Part shown: piece by piece, positions 1-11,700 of the stretch
Position numbering within the stretch: position 1 is the first letter of the stretch
How the letters are laid out: each line of letters opens with the position of its first letter
Assembly: GCA_033964015.1 (NCBI GenBank)
Contig: CM066918.1
Location: 30,976,595-31,040,594 of the forward strand
DNA: 64,000 nucleotides
Reading direction: 5' to 3'
Source of the DNA: Scolanthus callimorphus
Taxonomy: Eukaryota > Cnidaria > Anthozoa > Actiniaria > Edwardsiidae
Made by a program: the position numbers and the translations under genes
The notes under the pieces: model-generated
The model's database searches: none
Told to the model about the DNA's origin: nothing
What the model saw: only the letters and a program-made list of their open reading frames with translations

Positions 1-896
1 AATGCGAAAATGTTTTTTTGTCACACCAAAAAAGATTCATTCATTCTTATTTAAGCATTAGAGCACAACTTTGTATGACATTATCGGCGAAATAGAGCGA
101 CGCGTGAAGTTGGGAGAGACACGAGAACGTTGTAAAATCACATCCGATATAGCGAGGGAGAACCATTTCTTTATTGGAGTAATAAAGCATAGATTTGGAC
201 CAATCAGAGCGCGCCTTATATTGTAGCTATATTATAAATTAATACATTATTCCTTTATCTTCAAGTTTTCAATAAATCGATGATGTACTGGGATAATGTA
301 CTGGTCTAACTATGGAATATTCAATATTACTGTTTAGGTATTCACCGGTAACACTAACGCCGACCAAGTCCGTATGAGCCGCATCCTACCTGGTTTCCAC
401 GCGCGGTATGTACGAATCCACCCCAAGTCGTGGTCAGGCCGCATCTGTATGCGTTGTGAACTGTATGGATGTGAATCAACCGGCAAAGACGAAGGTTTGT
501 TAGGTTCCTCGCCTCTCAAGACAAGATTTCTCGGGGAAATAGAGGATCTTTCCAGGACTACCTCTTATTTAACGTTCCATAATAGCCGTTCCTCGGCTCT
601 CAAGACAAGATTTCTCGGGGAAATAGAGGATCTTTCCAGGACTACCTCTTATTTAACGTTCCATAATAGCCGTTCCTCGGCTCTCTTGACAAGATTTCTC
701 GGGGAAATAGAGGATCATTCCAGGACTACCTCTTATTTAACGTTCCCTAATAAGACTCTAGTTCATAGGGCATGCTGCTGAAAGCCTTATCAGGCCTACC
801 GAAAACGTACTTCATGCTGCGATGATCGATGGTGAGAAAATAATTCCGTCTTGTATTGCTCTATCCTAGTCATCCTCCCGTTAATCATTATACCAG
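1..896 (+). other. Intron of the CDH23-like gene, partly minisatellite
   Basis: AT-rich sequence upstream of the first visible exon, ending at the acceptor AG at 895-896. No cadherin-like coding stretch was found here. It contains the 84-bp tandem repeat listed separately. The upstream donor is outside the window. Confidence 0.6.
515..766. repeat. 84-bp tandem repeat, three copies
   Basis: Copies begin at 515, 599 and 683 and are nearly identical; the third diverges at its start and end. The period is a multiple of three, so the array stays open in one plus-strand frame (374-781), but that frame has no cadherin features or splice context. I read it as an intronic minisatellite. Confidence 0.85.
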
Positions 897-3800
897 AGAG
901 TGGTAGTGTTAAGACCTCAGCGAAGCTGGACCGCGAACAACAGAGCTCGTATACCCTCATTGTGGAGGTAATGAATGTTTTTCGTTGGCTGTCTATCACC
1001 ATAACCAAGCAGCAGTTACTCTAGTCCTGACGATGATAATGATAAATGGTGAAAATTGTAACGATATTGGTGTTGAAGAACATGATGACGTGGAGGTGAA
1101 GATGACTAGATACTGCTTAAAGTACCTGGTGAATTGTTAATAATTGTGATAACAATGAAAAGAAACTCAAACGTCTCGAGGACTCTTGACGTCTCGAGGT
1201 GTCTTGACAGCATTATGACGACGGTTTGATGCGATTGTAGCCATGACAACTTAGCAAGCCTGTCTATATTTCTTTTTCATGTTTCTCAGGCGAAAGACAA
1301 AGGTAACCCATCCCTTAACAGTACCACCACAGTAGAGATTGCGCTAACGGACACCAACGACAACGTGCCTCTGTTCACGCTGCCTGTATATCACGCACAA
1401 GTCCCGGAGAACGCTTATGGCGGATACCAGGTAGATTACATTACAGATACGTTTACAATATGTTCCTACCAGAGCTTTTATTATTCACAAAAATTTTGGA
1501 TTTCTTGGTGTTGAAGGTGCTCTCTTGTGCAGTTCTCAGAAGGCTAGCAGCGCACATATTTATTGGCAGGTACTTCAAATATGGTACATCATAGTGTACT
1601 CTATGAATCTCATTCAATCGGGTGTACAGTCGGTTGCACCATACATGAAGTACACCATACATGATGTACAGTGATGTATAGTGCTACAGCTAAAGTGTCT
1701 TATTTTGCCGCCTGTTGTGAAATCCATGTTATCTAGAATAATCGAGTTGTGTTTGATGCAGGTAATCCGCGTGTCTGCCAGTGATGCAGACGCGGGTAGT
1801 AATGCACGGCTCACTTATCATATCGTCAGTGGTGGTGATGGCAAGTTCATCATAGAAGGTAAAACATTTGTTTATTCTAGAAAATCTGGTCAACGCGTCA
1901 CTTGACCCACAACCTCAAGAATCAATGTGCCAATTTGAAGTATTTTCCGGACAAGTTGCAAACGAGGGACAATGACTCTTGAATACGCCCAGATAGCGGA
2001 TAAGGTTAACTTCAGACATTGCGTCGACCAATCAAATTGCAGGAAAAGTGATATTTTCCAATCGTGCTATATTTTTGTTCAGGAGCATCCGGGATAGTTC
2101 GTCCATCCGGGCGTCTCGACTACGAATCCATGGCGCACAAGTACTACCTACTGAACATCTCCGTGACAGATAATGGCGTGACGCGTTACTCCTCGTATGC
2201 GTTACTCAACATCAGCGTGACAGACTTTAACGACAACAAGCCGCTGTTCAACTCGTCTACTTTCACGGCTACTGTATCCGAGGGCGCGTCACTCAACACT
2301 AAGGTTACCATGGTGACAGCAGCTGATGCAGACTCTGGGATTAACGAAATGGTGAGTGTTCTAGTCTGTGTCGTTTGGTTCGCCAGATTTGTAATTACGA
2401 AATGCGATTCACCTGACAAGAGATCCTTCCCTACCCAATTCTCGCGGCCACGCAAGAAGGAGGACTCTCCGCATAGTTTTGCCGCTCTTGTCTCACCAGG
2501 GTCCGACATTAACTTTTTTCGCGAGGTGCCATTGCCGACTAATTCAACAATTTTAGTCGCCAGAAAGCAAAATTTAGTCGCCACATAAACGTGGATCTCA
2601 GCTGAACTCAGAAAGATGGGGTGCCATTTGGTGACTAGCTCTAACATGTTGGTCGCCAAGCCCCCAAAATTTAGTCGCCATTGTCGACCATAGGGTCGCA
2701 GTGTCGGGCCCTGCTCACAAACTGTAATCTTTAACATTTATTTTTTGTACCCGAATGAGCTCTCAGACAATATTCCATGAAGCCGAATGCTGAATGGGCA
2801 ATCAAGTCAGAGTCCATGAGGGCGAGTGGAATAATTTTATTCGTCAAATCAAACTAGAAGTTGAATTGTTTTACAGCCTGTGGGATTTGACTCAAATTTG
2901 TTCTCTTCTCCAGATAACATATAGTCTTAGCGGAGGAGACGGCGCTTTTGATATCGTACCAAACACGGGAGCGATCATGTTGAAGAAACAGTTAGACCGA
3001 GAGACCAAGGATGAATATCACGTGACTATTACTGCATCAGATCGAGGCACACCGGTGTTGACCTCTCAAGCGATGGTGAGTCTCACACGCTCACGTGTTT
3101 CAATGTTTTCCTCACCCTTTCCTTTATTACCTCTTTCTCTTAAAAACTTTGTCTGTATGTAGACGCTACTCATCCCACCTCGCAGTTCCCGTAATGGACG
3201 ATTCCAGCTATAACGCACGCGCGCGCTGCATGTCGGTAGATGTGGGACATTTGTCGAACAAACTGTTAAAAAAGCACGCGCTGCATTCTGGTAGTTGTGG
3301 GACACGGATTGTGCATTTCTGAATAAAGAAGAGCGTGCGCGCTTATAAGTGGAATCGTCCCATTACGGGGACCGAACTCAATGTGACTGAATCATTAATC
3401 GCGAAATGCGCAACTACCAGCCACTATACTAGTCTTCTTATCCACGGACAAGAAAGAGAGTGGATTTCTTCCTTGATTCTTCCATATTACTGTATATCGA
3501 TATGGTCCGTTCAACTGTTCAGGTGTGATTTCTGTGGCGACACCATAATCGCGTGGTATGAACGCCCGGGTGATCTCATGGCGATTTTACTTGCAATTTT
3601 TGAACATATTCGAAGTTCACTTCCATGTGGGCGTGATTTCTTGAGTAGTTCTGACGGCGCGATGTGGCATCGCCAAACGCCGCAGAATTCGCTTCCCAAA
3701 TCGCAATCACATCGCAGCGTGTAAACAGGACATTACTAACCTAATGCTATCTATTGTACACCAGGCGACTATTCGCGTTCTAGATGTTAACGACAACCCC

Positions 3801-6800
3801 CCGATATTCACCTCCCGGTTATATTCTCGTTCAATGTCGGAGGGCGTGGCGATCGGTACTGTAGCGTATTACGTGAGTGCTAACGATGCTGATATCGGTA
3901 CAAATGGACAAGTTCGGTACGAGATCACACAAGGAAACGATAAAGGTAAGGTAGAGCGGCCATGTACTAGAAAACATAGCTTGCTTGTAAACCGCTGTCT
4001 GACGTTGCGTTTTCCTTGTACTTGTGAGAGGTTTTATTGGAAACAACTAAAAAAGTATCTTTGATTTATCTTGTTGCGTTTATGTCGATACTTTTTGTTT
4101 CTGCTGTTTTCATTATCATTTCCTTGCTGTTATATTTATTTTAACCAGCTTATGCTGCCCACTCCACTCCACTTCATTCAATCTGTTTCAACCCTTTCCA
4201 GGTTTGTTTTCTGTCGAATCAGCAACTGGAGCAATCCGAGTAGCTAAACGCCTCGACAGAGAAACCAACCGCACCATCACCCTTACGGTGGTCGCAAAGG
4301 ATCAAGGGATACCACAGCTGAGTGACCAGGCCTCCGTTGTTATCCAGTTGACTGACGTGAACGATAATGCGCCCGTGATACGGCCGAAGAACATGACAGC
4401 GGATGCACCCGAGGTCAGCAACTGTTTTAGCTTCTCATTCTCTGTCGATGAATTAGGATGCTTTCTCTGTCCTATTATGTCGCTAGGCTAACCAAATGGT
4501 GGCTGCTTGAGACTCACAAAGAGTCATGATGATTTATTCTCTTCTAGAACATTCTGACCGGATACCACGTGCTGCGGGTGAACGCGACAGACGCCGACAT
4601 CGAGCATAACGGACGAGTTACCTACGCCATTATGCATGGCGATGAAGGACGGTTTGTTATCAACTCCAACACCGGTGACATCAGTACGGCGGGAAGCCTG
4701 GACAGGGAGAAGAAAGATCTGTACACTGTAAGGCTATAGAGCAGCTTTCGTATGACTATTCAAAGTGCCGTTACAAAGTTGTCGCCGTGACCGTTTCCGT
4801 GACCGTAACGTGACCGTGACCGTGACCGTGACCGTGACCGTGACCGTGACCGTGACCGTGACCGTGACCGTGACCGTGACCGTGACCGTGACCGTGACCG
4901 TGACCGTGACCGTGACCGTGACCGTGACCGTGACCGTGACCGTGACCGTGACCGTGACCGTGACCGTGACCGTGACCGTGCCGCGATTACGCGATTTCAT
5001 TCGGTATCTACAGCAGGCCAGGTTCCGTGCCGCGACCGCAACCGCGCCATGTCGCGACACTTTTCACAGTCATACGAAATTTGCTCTCTGTCTCCCTCAT
5101 GCATTAGGGTACCCACCGAGCCTGTTCGGGTGATTTGTCTCACTTTCTTGCGATTGCACTTGAATGAATAATCTCACGCCTTTTCTCCTTTATATTTTGT
5201 CTTTTACTTGCAGTTGATCGTGATGGCACGTGACCAGGGTAATGTTCCATATATGGACTTTGGTACAGTGGATGTTCATGTGACCGATAAAAACGATAAC
5301 ACTCCTATCTTCATGACGGTGAGTTGGAGTGATCGAGCAGATGTCCAAACTGTCCAAATAATATTTATAAAGAGAGAGACACCACGGTCAACACCTGCAA
5401 ATAATATTGGACTGCTCGACCCGATTTCGTGACGTCTTGATAGGAGTCACCTATGGAGTTCCTCAAGGTTCTATTCTTGGGCCAGCTTTGTTGATTATCT
5501 ATTTTGCTTAAAATACTTAGAGCTGAGATACCTAAAGAGATCATCCTAAGGTTTTCGTCTTTTGTTTCAGACATTTGGTCCTTTCACTGTGACCGAGAAC
5601 AAGTCCATAGGGACCGAAATAGGGAAAGTGACGGCAAGTGATCAGGACATCGGAACCAATGCTGCCATCACCTATTCCATCACAGGTAAAATCTTCCACC
5701 CTTGCGCGTTAGGGTCCTCTCTTAGCCTCCCTCCAGGCGACAGACTGTTCCAAGTATTTTGTTGTTGTAAATGATCACTGACTTCTGTTCCTGTGCATCA
5801 GATCACCTTAACACTTTGTCCTGGTTTCTGCTTTCTTTTGCAAACGTTCTCCTTTTTGACAGCATTTTTAGAATACGTTTTAAGCGCGTGTTTATCTTCA
5901 GGTGGTGATACTGCTCGAGATATGACCGTTGGCGGGAAAACAGGAATGATATCAACAGCTAAAGTACTGGTAAGTGTGCGAACATCTCTCCCTTAACTTG
6001 CGCGCAGAACTACTTCAACCTTCTCCTTACTGGTAAAGTAAGATGTCGCTATCATTTGTTGCATTGTGAACTGCATCCCAGCGTGAGTTATGTTTTTTTG
6101 TTTAACCTACCCAACATTGTCTCCAGGACCGCGAGCGCATCTCCGAGTACAATCTCCGCATCACTGCCACTAACCTCGATACCAGTCCTCCTCTATCCAG
6201 CAGTACGATGGTCCGTGTACGCGTCAATGACGTCAATGATGAAGTCCCAAAATTCCTTGCGAGCAGCTACAACCGCACGATATCTGAAGCCTCGGCTCCT
6301 GGCACGTCCGTTGTCAAGGTGTCTGCTATCGATAAAGACGAGGTGAGTGTGTAAGTGCGTGCTGGCGTACTTGTAGAGCGTAAGTGTAGTTCCGACTTCG
6401 GAAACCTTCATTTGTGGCTGAGTTACAAACGATGCTGTAATGTATAAATAAAGTTCAAATTTTGTCATTAACACCTTGTTCCGTCTTATCTTCTTACAGG
6501 GAACAAACAGCCGCGTCCTGTACCGCATCCGACACGAGTTGAGTAGCGCCAACTCTGACGTGTTTACCATTAATACCGAGACGGGCGTGGTCTCTACCCA
6601 GGTGTATATAAACGAGTATGAATACAGGGCGTTCACCGTTATCGTTGAGGGCAAGGATATGGGGTCACCTCGAGCGCTCTCCTCCACCGTGCCTATCTAC
6701 GTGACTATAGAAGACGTCAATGATAATCAACCTGTATTCTCAAGAAAACTGTACAGGTAATGGTAGATATTCAGCCACATTCAGCCAATCATATCGCGCG

Positions 6801-8768
6801 AAATTACTGATTAACCAATGAAAATACTTGCGGACACGGCACGGTCCGTGTAGTGATGTTTTCACAGTCATACGAAATTAGCTCTTTTTTAAGAATCATG
6901 CGGTAACCCTTTACTGTAATGTTTGTTTTGGTAGCGTCTCCATATCGGAAGCCACCCTGGTTGACCGTTTGGTAACTCAAGTGAGTGCTACTGATGCGGA
7001 TATTGGTATGAACAGTAAGCTCACGTACAGAATCATAAGCGGGGATGAAAATGGTAAGTGCAACTTATATTTACCTACCCTTGGCGGGCTAAAGAACCGG
7101 TTGAATGTATAAAATGTTGCATCTCAGACTACTGGACAAAAGTATAAATGTGTTGCAGTGGTCCTTGCTTGCTCCTTACGTCAGCTTGCTCCTTACGTTG
7201 AGGCTTCACTCATTGACTGATTTTGAACGTTTATCAAATCTCGCGCGTGCGTCAGTGGCTGTCACCAGAGCCTCTCCGCGAGGAGACGAGGCGGGGAGCT
7301 ATGCGTGCGAGGGGCCTTCCCAAACGCGCATGGCCTAAAGAGGCCCTCTAAAAAGGCCATGATTGTTAAGGGCCTTAAACGAAATGTTCGTTGCTAATTT
7401 GCTTTATTGTCTTAACCTTCAGAGCATTTCCGGATCAATAGTACCACGGGTGGTATCTTCGTCAACTCGTCACTTGACCGCGAGTCCATACCAAGTTACA
7501 GGCTCACTGTAGGCGCGTATAACGCGGAGGTGCTGGCCTTTAACAACTCTCGTACTTCGACCACAAGAAATATTGATGGTATGTCTTGTGCATGTAGAAT
7601 TCTTTTCATAATTTGAAACTTCGCTTGTTGTCTATGCGACGAAACGTTTGCTCCGGCAACTAAGTCCAAGCTTAGTTGCTAGCTGACAACGAAATGTATA
7701 CTACCCACACCCGTTCCAGTAACTTATATTGATGGCGTAGAGGCCAAATGACATTTCTCAAACCTTTCGACGACTGTTATTTATTAAATCATTGCTTTTT
7801 TATCAGTGACCGGCCATCTATACGACACAACTACAGTGGATATCGTTCTTGTTGATATTAACGACAATAGACCAACATTTGCCAGGTCCTTGTTTGTCGG
7901 AGGTAAGTGAGCTCAGGTTCGACGATACAATTGATATCCATGGCCTACCAAAGGTCCTCTTTATTCTGAGCTGACGTGTTCTTTTGCCATCGACAGGGAT
8001 CCCAGAGGGTGCAGAACTGAATACTTACATCATGAAAATAACGGTATGTGACCAAAATACACGTCACTTTGCGATGAGGTCTTTAAATTGTAAATATAAA
8101 AAAGTGATCAATTTAATTGACAGTTATGACAGTGAATGTATTGATGTGTCACTTTTCTAGGTGTCCGGTGCAGATCATTCTCGTACCCAGAGCTCCCCGG
8201 CTCGTCTCCTCTCGGGGGAGGCTCAATCTCGTACCCAGAACTCCCCGGCTCGTCTCCTCTCCTCTCGGGGGAGGCTCAATCTCGTACCCAGAGCCTTCGG
8301 TCGTTTTTGGCCAAGGGCTCTCATTCTCGAACCCAGAGCTCCCCGGCTCATAACCTCCCCTGGCTGTTTCCAGATCTTTTGTCGAGGGGTGCGTTGTCAC
8401 TTCCATTAAAATGCAGATAATACCGCGGGAGTGGTCCCCATTGTACGTGCTCGCACGCCTAACAATAGTTCACTTGAGACTTAAACTTTCAATAGCGCCA
8501 AAACTGCTAAATGAACCAAATCAACCAATTTCACTTTCTTGTTTTCAAGGCAACCGATGCGGATGTCTCGAACTTCAGCTCCGTCTTGTACCGCATCACA
8601 AGCGGTAACCAGGGAGGGTTCTTCAAGCTGCAGAGCGACACAGGCGTCTTCACCTCAGCTAGTCTGTTCCAGGGTAAAAAGGGTCAGCGGTTCACCCTGA
8701 AGGTCACGGCATATGATAACAATGGTCGGGTGCCTTACAACGAGGCGCTACAACCCGCTGATGTTCGC
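897..8768 (+). CDS. Cadherin repeat (EC) exons of the CDH23-like gene
   Basis: Eighteen exons encode the visible ectodomain. Repeat boundaries follow from the calcium-binding linkers in exons 1290, 2083, 3765, 4202, 5214, 6127, 6500 and 7807. The linker in exon 6127-6342 reads DVNDE, so the last Asn ligand is replaced. The repeat in exon 7423-7578 keeps LDRE but lacks the usual A-x-D-x-G-x-P, reading GAYNAEV instead. The last repeat (7997-8768) has no DxNDN after it and runs straight into the membrane-adjacent domain, as in CDH23. Exons do not respect repeat borders. Potential N-glycosylation sequons occur (for example NSS, NAT and NRT). Confidence 0.85.
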
Positions 8769-11700
8769 GTGAGTACACATGTTCAACGCTAACTTTTGGC
8801 GCATTTCCATTGGTTGAGAGTGATAATGTGACCACAACGCGCGCGTTTCTCGAATTCTGATTGGCTCTCAGCCTTGGGTACATAAAAGTACGTACCACGG
8901 AACGCGCCATCATCAGCGCGCGCGTAAAGCCGTTTGGTCGTGCATGCGCTGTCCACAACATTTTGACCACTTTATTACGTCATTGCGTGGTACATAAGAA
9001 CATAGACCACGGAAAATCAGAAGACAAAATGTAGGTCGCTCAAAATGTAGTGCTATTCAATAAAAAACAATAGGGTCTTCTGTCTCAGAAAATATGTGGG
9101 ATTTTGAGTTTTTGGCCCGCATCTTTCAACCAGCTGTTAGCGCCACGGTCACTCAACCTGTTTCCCCTGTTTTACTGCTAACGAAAAGGCGAGATCTTGC
9201 TAGCGGACAGCCTGTTAGCGCACAGGGCTTGTCAGCGTGCAGAACGTCGATAAATCTGTTGCTAAGACAAGCGAGCAGATCCAAGTAGATTTTATGTGAA
9301 TTTTACTATTGCTAATTGGATTATTATAATTTATACAAATAAAATATATACAAGGAAGAGTTCACTAGTTCGGAATAGATTACCAAGCCAAATGAGTAGA
9401 GTCTTCACAGTGGCCGGAGCTCAGGGATGTTCCTCAGTTTGACTGGACGGAAAGATTTTCTCCCTGGGGAACGAATATGAACCCGTCTCTTGCGTGCCGG
9501 CAGGTTCCATTGTTGGTACAACTTGCGCACTTAACAAAGATTGGTGATTCCTTTTTCTTTGTTAAAGATGACCACCACACCTTGAATCGTCCTTTGGTTT
9601 GTCTCTCGTACTCTCTCTCTATCTCGTCAATATCGTCTACTTCGTCGTAACCTTCAAACGGAGGCTTAAATTGTTCTGCAAAAATACAAAAGAATTGAAT
9701 GTTATTATATCGTCTTTAAATAGAATTCTTGCAGTCCCGCGAATTTCTGTACGTGCAACTAAGAGAAAAGTCTTTAGGCGCATTTATCCAACCGCACCGC
9801 TGCCTCGTACCCAGGCGCGCTCTAGTGATTTTCGAGGCGAGAGCGACTGGGAGCGAGCTAGCGCGAAAGGCCTCATGGGAACGGCGAGCCTTCCCTTGAT
9901 CCTTTGCGTCAACGAACCGTTCCCAAGATTCATTGCGCGCTCGCTATGTTTCGCCCTGTGGAGTCCTCTCTCTGCTCCTACTCAATAGAGACGCCTAGGG
10001 ACGAGGCAGACCGCACCGTGTTTGTGTGTCGAGCTTTCTACTCGCCCAGCGCATGAAGGGGACTAACCGCAATCCTCTGGCTACCGCTTGCGTGAGTAAA
10101 ACCTCGACACCTCAGCAAGGCCTGTTAAATAAAAGCGCGCTATGCAAAGGCCTTTCTTTTGCATTCACGGGCGTCCGCCAAAAAAGATTCTCAACCGGTA
10201 AGAAATTTTCCTAGACAAATTTGCCAATCCTTCATTGCCTTTTCCTGAGGCACAAAATACTAGGCATCAGAAGAGTAGCGCACGCACTCGAACACATCAC
10301 TTTGACGCTCTCGACATTCCAAAGAATGCGCGCACTGGCCGTCTGTGACGTCACGCACATTTGCGAACTCAAACAAGAGCGCACGCTTTATTTTTCTTTA
10401 AGAAACTTACTAATAAGAAGAAAACTGTGACAATAAAACTGATATAAATTACCTGAGAATGGCTTTTTTAAAACGAAGCTGTAAACAGCGATTGTGAACT
10501 CGTTCCATAGTCGGCTTAGGCTGTTGCCGGCATCAGGCTTGGCTCTCCTTCTCAGTTTTACATATCGCTGCTTGTCAAGTCTTTCTCTAAAATTAGCCTG
10601 CAAAGAAATGTGCTCAAAATTAGAACTAAAAGGTGAAATATATAGAGGATATTACACGGTGGCGCGAAGATATGGATTTTATTTTCGAGTGGCAAGAACA
10701 ATATTTTACGAACGAGCGCAGCGAGTGAGTAAAATATTGTTTTTGACACGAGAAAATGAAATCCATATCTTCAAGCCACCGTGTAATGTTCTTTTTATTA
10801 TATGGATTAGAATTGACATAGCGGCAAAATATTACAAATTGAACAACTCACTTGATAAAGTCGAAAGTGTTTATTTGTGAAGTGCTCCCTCGATCTTTCT
10901 GATTCCCAGTGTCGTTAAGAACTAATTTCCCTTTTTGTGTTGCTGTAGCGTTCTCTGCCATAGTTGAAATAAGATTTTTCTCTTTAGAACTACAGAACAA
11001 AACTTAGTTTTGTGGCTTAAAACTCGAGTGACCGAGCGAGATTTCACTGCAGACGAAGTCAGGAAAACAACACTGCAAACGTGCACATCCGGGACACTCG
11101 GTACATAACTTTTTCATATTTTCACTAGTGAAGATATGGAAAATACGAGTGTTTTAGTTTCCGGTAAAACACTGGCATCCATATAATAAACTTAGATATG
11201 AATGAGTTCCAAGATACTCGGATGTGTGTAAGCTCTAAGTCAGAAATTCTTCCATAAGAACTTGCCCGCTTTTCATTCAAAGCAATAACTATGATGGACT
11301 TACCATGAGTGAATGAGTCTTGCTGAAGAATGACATAGCTTGTAGCAAATTGTAAAGTCTCGATACTTGAATAATTCCCACGGGACATAGATTCGTATCA
11401 CTGTATTCGTTAGTTGCGTTGATAACACTACAAGAGTTTTCGTGGCCGCACTTGAAGAATTCAACTTGAAATGCGCTGATTTGGTTTTGTTACACTGTGT
11501 TGCATAGTTACACGCCTGACATCATAATGACATGAAAGAAGCTTTTCTCCATAGCTCCGCGTGCTCCTCAGCTCCGCGCGCTAGTAAGTGAGAAAACAGC
11601 GTAATCTAGTGTAAGAATGGCAGGCCGCGCGGAGATTCATTCATATTTTTGGGTGCTCTTTGGCTACGAACGCAGACGGAGATTAACCATTGAATTACTT

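Noticed and set aside
374..781. 135-residue ORF with a 28-residue repeat
   Set aside because: It follows the 84-bp minisatellite, with no recognisable domain and no phase relation to the cadherin exons.
2186..2737. 183-residue minus-strand ORF
   Set aside because: Half is antisense to a clear cadherin exon and the rest is repeat-derived.
4734..5133. Long Val-Thr dipeptide ORFs on both strands
   Set aside because: They are the translation of the CGTGAC microsatellite, lie in an intron and have no splice context.
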